From positions 1 through 64,000 of the forward strand of contig JBGUNJ010000204.1 in NCBI GenBank assembly GCA_045117315.1: a stretch of DNA of 64,000 nt, given 5' to 3'. This document shows positions 1 to 9,810 of the stretch, one piece after another (positions within the stretch are counted from its first letter, which is position 1; each line of letters begins with the position of its first letter). The translations under genes and the position numbers were made by a program. A model generated the notes under the pieces. It saw only the letters and a program-made list of their open reading frames with translations, did not search any database and was not told the DNA's origin. This DNA is from CAG-791 sp045117315. GTDB taxonomy: Bacteria > Bacillota > Clostridia > Lachnospirales > Lachnospiraceae.

Positions 1-1
1 C

Positions 2-502
2 TATAACCACGCCGACTACCGCCTTGTCTCCGCAAAAGTTCTGCAGGCTTTTTCCTGTTACAAAGAAGTCAACCTTTTCCTGAGGGGAATGTTCCCTCTT
101 GTGGGATTCAAGAGCACCTCAGTCTACTATGCCAGACATGAGAGGATCGCTGGCGAAAGCCATTATCCCCTCTCCAAGATGCTGGGCCTTGCAATGGACG
201 GCATTACCAGCATGAGCACCAAACCTATCCGCCTGATCACCGGCTTCGGAGTCCTTGTGGCACTGATCAGCTTTGTGGGCGTGATCTGGTCCATAGTCGC
301 TCATTTTATGGGTGTGGCTGTAGCCGGCTGGTCCAGTATGGTCTGCATCCTCTGCTTCCTTGGGGGCATTCAGCTTCTGGGAATCGGCGTCATAGGAGAG
401 TATGTCGGCAAGACCTACATGGAGACAAAGAGACGGCCCAGATATATTATCAGCGAGAAAACCTGGGAGGATCCCGACCAGACGGACACCCTGATCGGGT
501 GA
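2..502 (+). CDS. GtrB/DPM1-type polyprenyl-phosphate glycosyltransferase, 3' part only
   Basis: The reading frame is open from base 2 and ends with TGA at 500-502, so only the last 166 residues are in the window. The visible part starts YNHADYRLVS and contains GESHYPLSKM, followed by two hydrophobic segments around residues 80-105 and 110-135. That is the usual C-terminal layout of GtrB/bactoprenol glucosyltransferases (family GT2), which transfer a sugar from a nucleotide donor to undecaprenyl phosphate at the inner membrane face. The catalytic N-terminal half (DXD region) lies outside the window. ATG at 89 is internal and not the start. Assignment to the family is good. The sugar and downstream glycan cannot be read from this fragment. 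Confidence 0.85.
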   Translation, partial: YNHADYRLVSAKVLQAFSCYKEVNLFLRGMFPLVGFKSTSVYYARHERIAGESHYPLSKMLGLAMDGITSMSTKPIRLITGFGVLVALISFVGVIWSIVAHFMGVAVAGWSSMVCILCFLGGIQLLGIGVIGEYVGKTYMETKRRPRYIISEKTWEDPDQTDTLIG

Positions 503-539
503 CGACGGGATGACAGATCCCTGCTCACAAATAATAAAA

Positions 540-700
540 AACTGCACAGGCGAAAGAAAAAACCTGCACAGGCGAAAGAAAATAACCAGTACAGGTAAAA
601 GCAAAAAAACCTGCACAGCTGAGAACCTGTAAAAAACCTGCGGGCATAAACGAAAAAACCGCATACGCGAAAACATGTATAAAAAACCGGCGCGGACCGG
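540..700. repeat. degenerate tandem repeats between gtrB-like gene and alcohol dehydrogenase
   Basis: About six imperfect units of 22-28 bases, each built around 'aacctgcacaggcgaaagaa', fill most of the 295-base spacer 503-797. The first two units are almost identical and later ones drift. No gene, clear promoter or terminator was seen here apart from the ribosome binding site AGGGAGGA just before 798. Confidence 0.75.
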
Positions 701-797
701 ACAAACATAGAATAATAAAATATTAAAATTGTAAATAATTGTAAATATAAACAGGTTTCCAATCATCTAGAATCAGAATTATAGGGAGGAAGAACAG

Positions 798-2000
798 ATG
801 ATCAAGACTGCGAACTTCGATTTTTACGCGCCTACAAAAGTTGTTTTCGGTAAGGGTTCAGTTGACAGGCTCGGTGCTCTTGTCAAAGCGCAGGGCTGCT
901 CCAAAGTCCTGATTCACTATGGCGGAAAGAGCGCCATCAGGTCCGGGCTCATCGACAGGGTCCGTGCCGCTCTGGACGCTGAAGGCATCGGCCATGTTTC
1001 CCTGGGCGGCGTTGTTCCCAATCCTCATCTGGGACTGGTCTATGAAGGAATCGAGCTCGGCAAAAAAGAGGGCGTCGATTTTATCCTTGCCGTCGGCGGC
1101 GGAAGCGTCATTGACTCCGCAAAGGGCATCGGATACGGCATCGCGGATCCCGAGCAGGGCGATGTGTGGGATTTTTATGTCAAAAAGAGAAAATCCACTG
1201 CCTGCCTCCCTGTCGGCGTTGTGCTGACTATTGCCGCGGCAGGTTCCGAGATGAGTAACGATTCCGTTGTAACTAACGAGAAGACTGGTATAAAGCGCGG
1301 ACACGGAAACGACGTTTCCCGCGCAAAATTCGCGGTCATGGATCCCGAGCTGACTATGACTCTGCCGGATTACCAGTCCATGAGCGGCTGCACCGATATC
1401 ATGATGCACACCATGGAGCGCTATTTTACAAACGGCGGCAACATGGAACTGACTGACAGCATCGCTGAAGGTCTTCTTCGAACTGTCAAAAAATACACAC
1501 AGATCATCCATGCCGAGCCCGACAATTACGAGGCCCGCGCGGAAGTGATGTGGGCGGGCAGCCTGTCCCACAACGGACTGACCGGCTGCGGAGCTGCCGA
1601 GAGAGATTTTGCCAGCCACATTCTGGAGCATGAACTGGGCGGAATGTTTGACGTGACCCATGGCGCAGGTCTTGCGGCCATCTGGGGAACATGGGCCAGA
1701 TATGTCTACCGCGACTGCCTGGACCGCTTCGTGAAATTCGCTGTCAATGTCATGGAAGTGACTCCCGGAGCTGACGATGAAGAGACCGCTCTGAAGGGAA
1801 TCGAAGCGATGGAAGATTTCTATCGCAGCATAGGTATGCCCACCAGCATTCACGAACTCGGCATCGACTACACAGATGAGCAGATCGAAGTCATGGCACA
1901 CAACGCGATCATTGCTTCCGGCGGAAAGCGCGGAAGCGCCAAAGTCCTTTATGAGGACGATTTTGTAAAGATTTACAAAGCGGCCAGAGATGACCGCTGA
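798..2000 (+). CDS. iron-containing alcohol dehydrogenase, butanol dehydrogenase (BDH/YqhD) type
   Basis: A 400-residue protein of the group III metal-dependent alcohol dehydrogenases, which interconvert aldehydes and alcohols with NAD(P)H in the cytoplasm. The nucleotide-binding loop GGGSVIDSAKG lies near residue 95. The expected metal ligands are present as D200, H204, H274 and H288 with the usual 4- and 14-residue spacings, so the enzyme looks intact. Overall length and N-terminus (FDFYAPTKVVFGKG) match the butanol dehydrogenase/YqhD branch. ATG at 798 follows AGGGAGGAAGAACAG. It is followed closely (32 bases) by the first VanY-type gene, but there is no functional link. Substrate is not determinable; fermentation or aldehyde detoxification are both possible. 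Confidence 0.93.
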   Translation: MIKTANFDFYAPTKVVFGKGSVDRLGALVKAQGCSKVLIHYGGKSAIRSGLIDRVRAALDAEGIGHVSLGGVVPNPHLGLVYEGIELGKKEGVDFILAVGGGSVIDSAKGIGYGIADPEQGDVWDFYVKKRKSTACLPVGVVLTIAAAGSEMSNDSVVTNEKTGIKRGHGNDVSRAKFAVMDPELTMTLPDYQSMSGCTDIMMHTMERYFTNGGNMELTDSIAEGLLRTVKKYTQIIHAEPDNYEARAEVMWAGSLSHNGLTGCGAAERDFASHILEHELGGMFDVTHGAGLAAIWGTWARYVYRDCLDRFVKFAVNVMEVTPGADDEETALKGIEAMEDFYRSIGMPTSIHELGIDYTDEQIEVMAHNAIIASGGKRGSAKVLYEDDFVKIYKAARDDR

Positions 2001-2032
2001 TCAGTATTTGAGGAGAAAATAAGAGGTTACCT

Positions 2033-4501
2033 ATGGGTCTGCGTTCCGCAAAAAGCAATAACAGAAAACTGAACAGAGCAGATACCGGGCGTTCTACAAA
2101 CCGGCGGGCGGATTTCTATGACCTTCGCGGTGAAAGCGGAGCGGAATCGGAATATCCCGCCGGTGAGGAAGAACGGTATTACGAAGATGATTTTACGGAA
2201 GACGTAAAAGGCGGCAGCGGCTATGGCACTGCGGGAAGATATCCGGATTTTACAAGTTATACAAATTATTCCGGTTCCTCCGACAGGTCCGGAAGCCCGG
2301 ATGAACGGCCTTACCGCGAGCGCCATCGCGTGGAAATGAAAGACGGGGCCTATACGCGTCCTTCCGGCGGTTACAACGCGGAACGGGGACTGGACGTGCC
2401 CTCGATCAGCCGCGAGGACAGTCGACGCAGCGCGGGCACGTCCGGCTATGAAAGAGACCGCTACGGATCCGGAAGCGCTTCTTCCTATAGATCCAGCAGT
2501 TCTGGTTCCTATGGATCTTCCTATGGGACCGGCAGCTCTTCATCCTATAGATCCGGCAGCTCTTCATCCTATGGTTCCGGCAGCTCTGATTCCTATGGAT
2601 CTTCCTATGGGACCGGCAGCGCTTCATCCTACGGTTCCGGCAGTTCTGATTCCTATGGATCTTCCTATGGGACCGGAAACAGGGTCGTCCGCGGGAATGT
2701 CCCCGCTAACCGCAGGGATAACGGGGGAACCGGTGCGGAAAGGGAAATCTCGGCGGATCTTTTTGTCCCCAATACTTTTTCCCAAAACAGCAGACGGAGC
2801 CGGACCAACCGCAGGTCCCGCGAATCGATTCAGGATTCCCGCAGCGGCAATTACCGTGGCGGCACAGCCGGCAGCAGCTACCGTGACAGAGCTTCCGATA
2901 ACAATTACCGTGGCAGCAGTTCGGACAATGGTTACCGTGGAAGTGATTATGGCAACAGTTACCGGGACGGCACTTCCGGCAGCAGCTACCGTGACAGAGC
3001 TTCCGATAACAATTACCGTGGCAGAAGTTCCGACAGCACTTATAGAGGCGGAAATACCGGCAGCGCTTTCACGGGAGGAAACTCCGGCAGCAGGAGAAAC
3101 TCCCGGACATCAGATAGCCGGACGCAGGAAATCTATCCCGGCTTTTATTCCGCTCCCGGGAATCTGAGCGGTTCACGCAGGAGTTCCGGCACAGGTACAG
3201 GAAACTATTACCGCAGAGACGGCCGCGCCGGAAGTCAGGGATACACAGAACCCGGCCGGGATTATTTTTACGAAGAAGACCTTCCTGCGGACAACATGCT
3301 GTGGGACGGCATCGAGGGAGATCCGGATGAGACCCCCGCGCAGAAAAGAGCCCGTCAGCGGGAAAGGATCCGTCAGGAACGGGAAAAAGAGCTCCGGAAA
3401 ATGTATTTCCGGCTCGGATCAGGCGCGGCGGTCGCCCTGGTCGCAGTCATCATCGTGATCGTAATCGCGGTGATCGGACTCCGCAATAAGGACGACGATA
3501 CTACTGTTGCGGCGGGTACCGGGACAGAGCAGACAACAGTTGTCTCCGGAAATGATACGGATTCGTCAGCGGGCAGCGGACATGAAGCAGGTGTGGAAGA
3601 AGGAAATTCCCCGCAGACAGAGGAGACAAACGGGGACGAAGATTTTTCGCCGGATGCCCGGGATAATCAGGAAGGTACAGCAGACGGCCCTCAGGATGCT
3701 TCCGCTGATACCGGGGAACAGACAGATATGACAGATACGACAGATACAACTGGAATGGATACCGAAAACGGCGGGCAGCAGGAGAGCACTGCGGGACAGG
3801 AAGAGAACACTGCCGCAGACACGGAAAATCCGGCTGATCAGGGAAATACACAGTTATCCCCGACTGATTCCTGGACAGAGGAAGCCCGGCAGGGAATTGC
3901 CGCGGACGGAAACGGGGCAGGGGTCAGCTACACTCGTCAGGACGAATGGAATCTGATTCTGGTCAACCCCTGGCATAAACTCCCCGAAGGATACACTGTA
4001 GAGACGACGACTCTTCTGAACGGTGAATCCATCGACAGCCGATGCTACGACGCGCTGTCGCAGATGCTGAATGACTGCCAGGAACTGAGCGGAGGTGTTC
4101 CGATCGTCTGCTCCTCCTACCGGCCCCATGAAAAGCAGGTGCTGCTCTATGATGACCAGGTCAAATCGCTCATGAGTGCCGGGAAAACGAAGGAGGAAGC
4201 TGAAAAGGAAGCGGGCACTGTCGTCGCGGTTCCCGGTACCAGTGAACATGAACTTGGACTCGCGGTGGACATATGCGACAGCGAAAACCAGCTGCTTGAC
4301 GAATCACAGGCAGATACCAATACACAGAAGTGGCTCATGGAAAACTGTTGGAAATATGGATTTATCCTGAGATATCCCAAGAATAAGAGTGATATTACCG
4401 GGATTATCTATGAGCCCTGGCACTACAGATATGTCGGAAACGAAGTCGCCAAGGAAATCCAGGAGAGAGGGATCTGTCTGGAGGAGTACCTTGCGGAATA
4501 A
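2033..4501 (+). CDS. VanY-type D-Ala-D-Ala carboxypeptidase with long Ser/Tyr/Gly-rich N-terminal region
   Basis: An 822-residue membrane-anchored protein. Residues 1-450 are low complexity, rich in Ser, Tyr, Gly and Arg, with tandem units such as SDSYGSSYGTGS (about 2480-2680) and NNYRGSSSDNGYRG (about 2860-3050). One transmembrane segment follows a basic stretch at about residues 462-485, then an acidic Thr/Asp/Gln-rich spacer. The C-terminal 200 residues are a peptidase M15B (VanY) domain. It has CSSYRPHEKQ, the zinc motif SEHELGLAVD (H739, D746) and EPWHYR (E794, H797). Such enzymes trim D-Ala from peptidoglycan stem peptides outside the membrane. Topology implies that the low-complexity part is cytoplasmic, which is odd for a wall enzyme. 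It is paralogous to the next gene, 44 bases downstream, and probably cotranscribed with it. Confidence 0.88.
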   Translation: MGLRSAKSNNRKLNRADTGRSTNRRADFYDLRGESGAESEYPAGEEERYYEDDFTEDVKGGSGYGTAGRYPDFTSYTNYSGSSDRSGSPDERPYRERHRVEMKDGAYTRPSGGYNAERGLDVPSISREDSRRSAGTSGYERDRYGSGSASSYRSSSSGSYGSSYGTGSSSSYRSGSSSSYGSGSSDSYGSSYGTGSASSYGSGSSDSYGSSYGTGNRVVRGNVPANRRDNGGTGAEREISADLFVPNTFSQNSRRSRTNRRSRESIQDSRSGNYRGGTAGSSYRDRASDNNYRGSSSDNGYRGSDYGNSYRDGTSGSSYRDRASDNNYRGRSSDSTYRGGNTGSAFTGGNSGSRRNSRTSDSRTQEIYPGFYSAPGNLSGSRRSSGTGTGNYYRRDGRAGSQGYTEPGRDYFYEEDLPADNMLWDGIEGDPDETPAQKRARQRERIRQEREKELRKMYFRLGSGAAVALVAVIIVIVIAVIGLRNKDDDTTVAAGTGTEQTTVVSGNDTDSSAGSGHEAGVEEGNSPQTEETNGDEDFSPDARDNQEGTADGPQDASADTGEQTDMTDTTDTTGMDTENGGQQESTAGQEENTAADTENPADQGNTQLSPTDSWTEEARQGIAADGNGAGVSYTRQDEWNLILVNPWHKLPEGYTVETTTLLNGESIDSRCYDALSQMLNDCQELSGGVPIVCSSYRPHEKQVLLYDDQVKSLMSAGKTKEEAEKEAGTVVAVPGTSEHELGLAVDICDSENQLLDESQADTNTQKWLMENCWKYGFILRYPKNKSDITGIIYEPWHYRYVGNEVAKEIQERGICLEEYLAE

Positions 4502-4545
4502 CCTGTTCAAAGCAAAGAATCCTATGAAGGGAAGACAGCTGAGAG

Positions 4546-7524
4546 ATGCAATTGGACCCGAATGATTTAAAAAAGACAATAAATAATGCCGCGCATTCCT
4601 TTCAGGAAAAAACAGGGATAAAGGGTAAAACCGCAAGTGCCCGTCAGGAGAAGGAAACTCCGTCCTCTGATGAGCCTGCTGTGTCCGGACAGGGCGATTC
4701 TGCCGGAAAAAGCGACAGCCCGCAAAAGCTGACAAGAAAGCAGAAAAAGTCCCGGCGGTCGAGAAAATCCGGAAAAGGGGCTAAATCAGACCGGACAGCC
4801 CGATCCGGTCAGCCGCACCAGAGCGATCATCCGGACGGGCAGAAAACAGATTCCGGTCGGCCGCATCAGGACGACCGGACAGCGGAGTCCGGCCAGAATG
4901 CAAAGACCGGTCAGCCTGATCAGAACAATCATCCGGACGGTCAGAAGACAGAGCAGGCTCAGCAGCGTCAGGACTACCGGAAAACAGAACCGGGACAGAA
5001 GGAAGAATCCGACAGATCCCATCAGAACGAACACCGGGACGGACAGTCAAAACAGTCCGGCGCGCACAAGGCCGGAATCACAGGGAAAACAAAGAAGGGA
5101 CTGTTCCTGAAAAAGGAAAGGAGCCCGGAAATACAGGTTCCCGATACAGAAGATGCCCCTTCCCGGAAAAATCAGGACAGGAAAGAACTCTGGGCAGGAC
5201 CTGCTCAGAAAATATCGGAAACTGTCAGGAAAATCGGAAAAAATACTTCCAGACGAAAAGCATCTGAAGATGCTAAAGCCCTGCAGGAGACAGACATTCC
5301 TGTAACGGGTTATACTCATGAGCAACCGAAGATATCCAGCTCTGAAAGAGCGAAAACGCAGGATTCGCCAAAGGCATCCGAAAGAGCGAAACCGCAGGAT
5401 TCGCCAAAGTCATCTGAAAGAGCGAAAGCGCAGGATTCGCCAAAGTCATCCGAAAAAGCGAAAGCGCAGGATTCGCCAAAGGCATCCGAAAAGGAAAAAA
5501 CTCAGGATCAGACAAAGGAATCCGAAAAGGAAAAAGCCCGGGGCCGGTCAAAGAAATCCAGAAGAGCCAGAAAAAAGGACCGGTTAAAAAGAACCGGGAG
5601 TGCAAAGACACAGGATCACTCAAAAGAATCTGAACCGGTAAAAATCAGGGGCCGGTCGATTGTCACTGAACCGGGTAAAGATTCCGGAAAAACACCGGAT
5701 CATACTAAAATCTCCGGGACCGGGATGGCTCCGGAAGCAGAGACTTCCCGGCCTGAGACTCCGCCGGAGCCGGCAGATCATTCCATCCAGGGACCTGCAG
5801 CTTCCGCAGAGAGGGATGCGGAAGAAAGCCCTGCTTCGGAAAAAGGCACAGCTCCGAAAAGAGGCTTTGATCCGGAAAAAGATACAGCTCCGATAAGAGC
5901 TTTTGATCCGGAAAAGGATACAGCTCCGGTAAGAGCCTTTGCTTCGGAAAAAGAAACGGCTCCAAAAGGCCAAACCCTTTCAGGGGGAGAAACGCCATCA
6001 GACGACAGGGACCTGAAGTCAGGATCCGTGAAACCGGAAACCGGCGCTGCCCTGTCCGGAGAAGAGCTGAAGGCGTCTGAAGAGACATCCGACGGCGGTC
6101 TTCAAAAGACAGACGGAACACTTTCAGAAGTTCCCGCAAAAACTACCGGCTTTCTGCGGAATGTCTGGCTGCTGCTTGTCACCTGGTGGAAAGCGTTTTT
6201 TGCCTCTCTTGTAAAGAAGGTCGGATATACACTTGCTGCAGCAGGAGTCATCGCCTTTGTGGCCGCCCTGTTCTGCTGCATCCTCTATCTGAGCACGATG
6301 GGATCCCGGAGCGGACAGACAGTGGATTCCGGAGACCGGGACAGAGAAGAAATGATCCCGGAAGAGGGAGCGGAAGCTGATTACGACGGAATCGCTCCGG
6401 CAGATGAAGCCGGGCCTACCGGATGGTCCCAGGTCCTGCCTGACCAGACCGGGGGGACCGATGGCGACCAGGCACTCGCCAAAGCATTTGAGGGACTTTT
6501 TTCGCGGACCCGTGAAGCTGCTGTCGTCCTGAGACAACAGGCGGAGGATACGATTCGCGAAGAATATATGGAAATCCTTGAAAGCGGCAGAGGAGCGGAG
6601 TATACACCTGAATCGGAAGCCCAGAAAAAACTGTGGGAGAAGGTCAGGAGCGAACGCAAAGAGGAACTGAAGGAAAAGCCCCTTCTCATTCTGGTCAACA
6701 AATGGCACACTCTCCCTGAAGACTATGTGGTGGAGCCGGTTGACCTGGAGAACGGACAGCAGATCAGCAGTATCTGTTATGACCAGATGGTGGAAATGCT
6801 TCAGGATTGCCGCAACGCAGGGGGTACGCCCATCGTCTGCTCAGGATACAGGCCGCATGATACGCAGGTCTATCTTTTTGACCAGCAGATCAACAGATGG
6901 CTCTATATGGGCTATGGGCAGGAAGAGGCGGAGGCCATGGCGGCCACTGCCGTAGCAGTTCCCGGAACCAGCGAGCATGAGCTGGGACTTGCCGCGGACA
7001 TCTATTCCTCCGAAAATATGGATCTGGATGAGAGCCAGGTCAACACATTTACACAGCAGTGGCTCATGAAACACAGCTGGGAGTACGGATTCATCCTGCG
7101 TTACCCCAATGGTAAAAGCAGTATCACCGGAATCATTTTTGAACCCTGGCACTACCGGTACGTAGGGAGAAAATACGCGGAAAAAATATATAAAGCCGAT
7201 GTCTGCCTGGAAGAATATCTCGATGAGGCGGACCACCCCTATTCACCGCTGGATCCTTTTGCGGAAACCGCGGAAGAGACAGGGGACGGAACTGAAGATG
7301 AATCCACGAACGGGACAACAGATGGAATCGAAAATGGATCTGCCAATGAAACAACAGACGGATTTCAGGATGGATCTATGAATGAATCAACGGATCAGTC
7401 CGGCAATGAATTCATGAACCAGCCGACGGACGGGGCCGGAGACGGATTCACAAACGGTACAACAGACGGATTCCAAAATGAACCCATAAATGGAACATTT
7501 AGCGGCACTTATAACGGGTATTAA
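4546..7524 (+). CDS. second VanY-type D-Ala-D-Ala carboxypeptidase with very long charged N-terminal region
   Basis: A 992-residue paralogue of the preceding gene. Residues 1-530 are highly charged and repetitive, including six or so 13-residue units like SERAKAQDSPKS (5340-5510) and three units like DPEKDTAPIRAF (5870-5960). A transmembrane helix lies near residues 560-585. The M15B domain follows at about 700-890 with CSGYRPHDTQ, SEHELGLAAD (H811, D818) and EPWHYR (E866, H869), so catalytic residues look intact. A Thr/Asn/Gly-rich tail ends the protein. The role should be the same as its neighbour: carboxypeptidase action on the cell wall after insertion as a type II membrane protein. The low-complexity parts of the two paralogues are unrelated to each other, whereas their catalytic domains are clearly similar. 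Confidence 0.88.
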   Translation: MQLDPNDLKKTINNAAHSFQEKTGIKGKTASARQEKETPSSDEPAVSGQGDSAGKSDSPQKLTRKQKKSRRSRKSGKGAKSDRTARSGQPHQSDHPDGQKTDSGRPHQDDRTAESGQNAKTGQPDQNNHPDGQKTEQAQQRQDYRKTEPGQKEESDRSHQNEHRDGQSKQSGAHKAGITGKTKKGLFLKKERSPEIQVPDTEDAPSRKNQDRKELWAGPAQKISETVRKIGKNTSRRKASEDAKALQETDIPVTGYTHEQPKISSSERAKTQDSPKASERAKPQDSPKSSERAKAQDSPKSSEKAKAQDSPKASEKEKTQDQTKESEKEKARGRSKKSRRARKKDRLKRTGSAKTQDHSKESEPVKIRGRSIVTEPGKDSGKTPDHTKISGTGMAPEAETSRPETPPEPADHSIQGPAASAERDAEESPASEKGTAPKRGFDPEKDTAPIRAFDPEKDTAPVRAFASEKETAPKGQTLSGGETPSDDRDLKSGSVKPETGAALSGEELKASEETSDGGLQKTDGTLSEVPAKTTGFLRNVWLLLVTWWKAFFASLVKKVGYTLAAAGVIAFVAALFCCILYLSTMGSRSGQTVDSGDRDREEMIPEEGAEADYDGIAPADEAGPTGWSQVLPDQTGGTDGDQALAKAFEGLFSRTREAAVVLRQQAEDTIREEYMEILESGRGAEYTPESEAQKKLWEKVRSERKEELKEKPLLILVNKWHTLPEDYVVEPVDLENGQQISSICYDQMVEMLQDCRNAGGTPIVCSGYRPHDTQVYLFDQQINRWLYMGYGQEEAEAMAATAVAVPGTSEHELGLAADIYSSENMDLDESQVNTFTQQWLMKHSWEYGFILRYPNGKSSITGIIFEPWHYRYVGRKYAEKIYKADVCLEEYLDEADHPYSPLDPFAETAEETGDGTEDESTNGTTDGIENGSANETTDGFQDGSMNESTDQSGNEFMNQPTDGAGDGFTNGTTDGFQNEPINGTFSGTYNGY

Positions 7525-7592
7525 GTAAAACGAAACGGGGAGAGTTCGACCTGTATGCTGTGCAGGCTGACAGGATATGGGGGGATCGCCTG

Positions 7593-7644
7593 AATATGGG
7601 GACTCACTCCCAAAATGGAATATGGGGACTCACTCCCAAAATGG
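7593..7644. repeat. two perfect 26-base direct repeats just before the pyrophosphatase gene
   Basis: The unit 'aatatggggactcactccca' plus 'aaatgg' occurs twice without mismatch at 7593 and 7619. The second copy ends a few bases before the ribosome binding site AAGGAG of the pyrophosphatase. Each unit contains a small TGGGGA/TCCCA inverted repeat. Upstream ATGs in these repeats are in frame with the gene but lack their own good ribosome binding site. Confidence 0.85.
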
Positions 7645-7659
7645 AAAAGGAGAAATAAT

Positions 7660-9297
7660 ATGACACAGGATGTGATCTATATTACCGGACATCAGCACCC
7701 TGATACAGATTCCATCGCCTCCGCGATCGGCTACGCATTTTTCAAGCGGGCCAATGGCGTGAAGGCCGTTCCCTGCAGACTCGGAAAAATCGGAACCGAG
7801 ACCAGATTCCTTCTCGACAGATTCGGCTTCCAGGAGCCCATGCTGCTTGAGGATGCCCGCGTCAAGATGTCCGAGATCGAGATTGACGACCCCACCACAA
7901 TCATGCCGGACAAAACCATCTTTGAGGCGATTCAGCTGATGCATGGCGCGGACAAGCAGACCTGCGGCGTTGTTGACGAAGAAAACAGAGTCGTCGGCAT
8001 GGTTACCATGAACGATATCGGCCTGGTCGCCATGGGCGATACGGCCAGTACCGAGAAGCTTCTCGAGGATATCTCTCCCGAGAACATCAATACCGCGATC
8101 AACGGAAAGATCATTTACCGCGCGCCGGACCGCCACATCCGCGGAAGAGTGTCGGTCATCGCCATCACCAAAGAAGATATCGCCATCCACGAAGTCAAGG
8201 ACAAGATCGTTATCGTCGGTGACGACATAGACGCCCAGAAACACGTGATCGAGATGGGCGCAGGCATGCTGATTCTGGTGCGTGCGGATCAAGTGAGTGA
8301 GGAAGTATTGGAACTGGCCAGGGAATACGGCGTCTCCGTGATCATTTCCGGTCACAGCACCATGAACACTTCCCGATACACATATTTCGCCCCTCCCATC
8401 AGCAAGATCATGGCGACCAAGATCGTCAAGTTCTATGCAAACGAGCTGGCTGAGGACGTCGGTATCAAGATGATGAGAACACGTTATCACGCCTATCCCA
8501 TCGTCGACGAAAATGACAGGATCGTGGGCTGCGCTTCCCGCTACCACATCATGAACAGCAAGAACAAAAAGATCATTCTGGTCGACCACAACGAGTTCTC
8601 CCAGTCCGTCAGAGCTATAGACAAGGCAGAGGTTCTGGAAGTAATCGACCACCACAGGATCAACGACTTCTCGACAAAGAGGCCGGTGGCTTTCCGTAAC
8701 GAGATCATCGGCAGTACTGCGACCATCGTCGCGACCATGTTCCGTGAGAACCAGATCCCGATTCCCCAGAATCTGGCGGGACTCCTGCTCGGAGCCATCC
8801 TCTCAGACACCCTCAAGTTCCAGTCCCCGACCACGACTGAAAAGGACAAGCGCACAGCGAATATCCTTGCCGCCATTGCGGATCTGGACATCGACGAATT
8901 CGCCAATGAAATGTTCTCTGTCGGAGCGGATATCAAGGGCAAGGGCATTTCCGAGCTTCTCAATCAGGATATCAAGTACTTTGAGATCGAGAACTGCAAG
9001 ACCATGGTCTCCCAGGTCATCATCTCCACCTTCAAGGCTCTCGAGGGCAAGAGCGATGAGATTCAGTCTGTTCTCAGCGAGTTCACCAAGAAAAAGAACC
9101 TGGATCTGTGCCTGATGGTCTTCACCAGCATCCTGGACAACGGTTCTATCGTCTACTGCGCCGGTGAAAAATCCGACTGGGCACTGGAAGCCTTCCCGGA
9201 CAAGGACAATGAAGTTCACTCCCTGCAGAAGGGAGTCCTTTCCAGAAAGTCCCAGATCATTCCGATCCTGACAGCAACGATCCAGAAGTACTCATAA
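7660..9297 (+). CDS. ppaC: manganese-dependent inorganic pyrophosphatase with CBS and DRTGG domains
   Basis: A 545-residue cytoplasmic family II pyrophosphatase that hydrolyses PPi to phosphate and so drives biosynthetic reactions. The N-terminal DHH motif is GHQHPDTDS (residues 10-18; His replaces the usual Asn before Pro). The second metal motif is VIDHH (D330, H331, H332), and the C-terminal DHHA2 part contains ISRKSQ-like SRKSQIIP. Between the two DHH parts lie a split CBS pair (IMPDKTIFEAIQLM; RTRYHAYPIVDE) and a DRTGG-like segment (ISGHSTMNTSR). CBS-type family II enzymes are known to be controlled by adenine nucleotides, so the same is likely here. I chose ATG 7660 because AAAAGGAGAAATAAT precedes it. 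The upstream ATG at 7615 lies in repeat DNA and would add 15 atypical residues. Confidence 0.93.
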   Translation: MTQDVIYITGHQHPDTDSIASAIGYAFFKRANGVKAVPCRLGKIGTETRFLLDRFGFQEPMLLEDARVKMSEIEIDDPTTIMPDKTIFEAIQLMHGADKQTCGVVDEENRVVGMVTMNDIGLVAMGDTASTEKLLEDISPENINTAINGKIIYRAPDRHIRGRVSVIAITKEDIAIHEVKDKIVIVGDDIDAQKHVIEMGAGMLILVRADQVSEEVLELAREYGVSVIISGHSTMNTSRYTYFAPPISKIMATKIVKFYANELAEDVGIKMMRTRYHAYPIVDENDRIVGCASRYHIMNSKNKKIILVDHNEFSQSVRAIDKAEVLEVIDHHRINDFSTKRPVAFRNEIIGSTATIVATMFRENQIPIPQNLAGLLLGAILSDTLKFQSPTTTEKDKRTANILAAIADLDIDEFANEMFSVGADIKGKGISELLNQDIKYFEIENCKTMVSQVIISTFKALEGKSDEIQSVLSEFTKKKNLDLCLMVFTSILDNGSIVYCAGEKSDWALEAFPDKDNEVHSLQKGVLSRKSQIIPILTATIQKYS

Positions 9298-9312
9298 AAC
9301 CGGAGCAGTTCT

Positions 9313-9354
9313 GTACACGCCCCGGTCCGGGGTATGTACTTGAAACTTCTTTTT
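9313..9354 (+). terminator. probable rho-independent terminator after the pyrophosphatase gene
   Basis: A stem formed by 'gtacacgccccgg' and 'ccggggtatgtac' (two wobble or mismatched positions, very short loop) is followed 10 bases later by TCTTTTTCC. It lies 15 bases after the stop codon. The gap between stem and T-run makes it a weaker call. Confidence 0.5.
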
Positions 9355-9519
9355 CCTGAATCAGACCATAAAAATCTGCCGCGTCCGTAAAAAAGACATT
9401 CTGTATTGCCAAAATGCCTTCGAATGTCTTCGGACGTGGCAGATACTGCGTGATAAGACAGAAATTGTGTGTTATGATTGCAGAAGCGCTCTTTCTCCGA
9501 TCTGCTGCCCGTTCAGCGT

Positions 9520-9640
9520 CAGAGGAGTTCTTTTTCAGCTTCAGGAGCGTTCTTTTTCAGCTTCAAAAGCGTTCTTTTTCAGCTTCAGGAGCGTTCTTTT
9601 TCAGCTCCAGAAGCGCTCTTTTTCAGCATCAGAAGAGCGG
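9520..9640. repeat. 22-base tandem repeat array in the pyrophosphatase-hslO spacer
   Basis: At least five units of 'agcgttctttttcagcttca' + 'gg' follow each other with an exact 22-base period (T-runs at 9528, 9550, 9572, 9594 and 9616). As 22 is not a multiple of 3, all three forward frames stay open, giving spurious ORFs full of Phe and Ser. The rest of the 513-base spacer 9298-9810 holds the terminator above and A-rich sequence (two near-copies of 'gaaaaatgcgtgcgaatata' around 9695-9745), but no gene. Confidence 0.85.
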
Positions 9641-9810
9641 AGCCGTCACGCGGCAGACAGCAGGCTGCACCTTCCCAAGCTGCATGCTGTCAAATGAAAA
9701 ATGCGTGCGAATATATTTTGAAAAATGAAAAATGCGTGCGAATATAAAAAAGGAAACAAGGAAATATATTAAAAAAAAGGATACAAGAAAACAGAAAGCA
9801 GTATTGACTT

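Noticed and set aside
9467..9747. Phe/Ser-rich ORFs in all three frames
   Set aside because: They are produced by a 22-base tandem repeat without stop codons and have no ribosome binding site.
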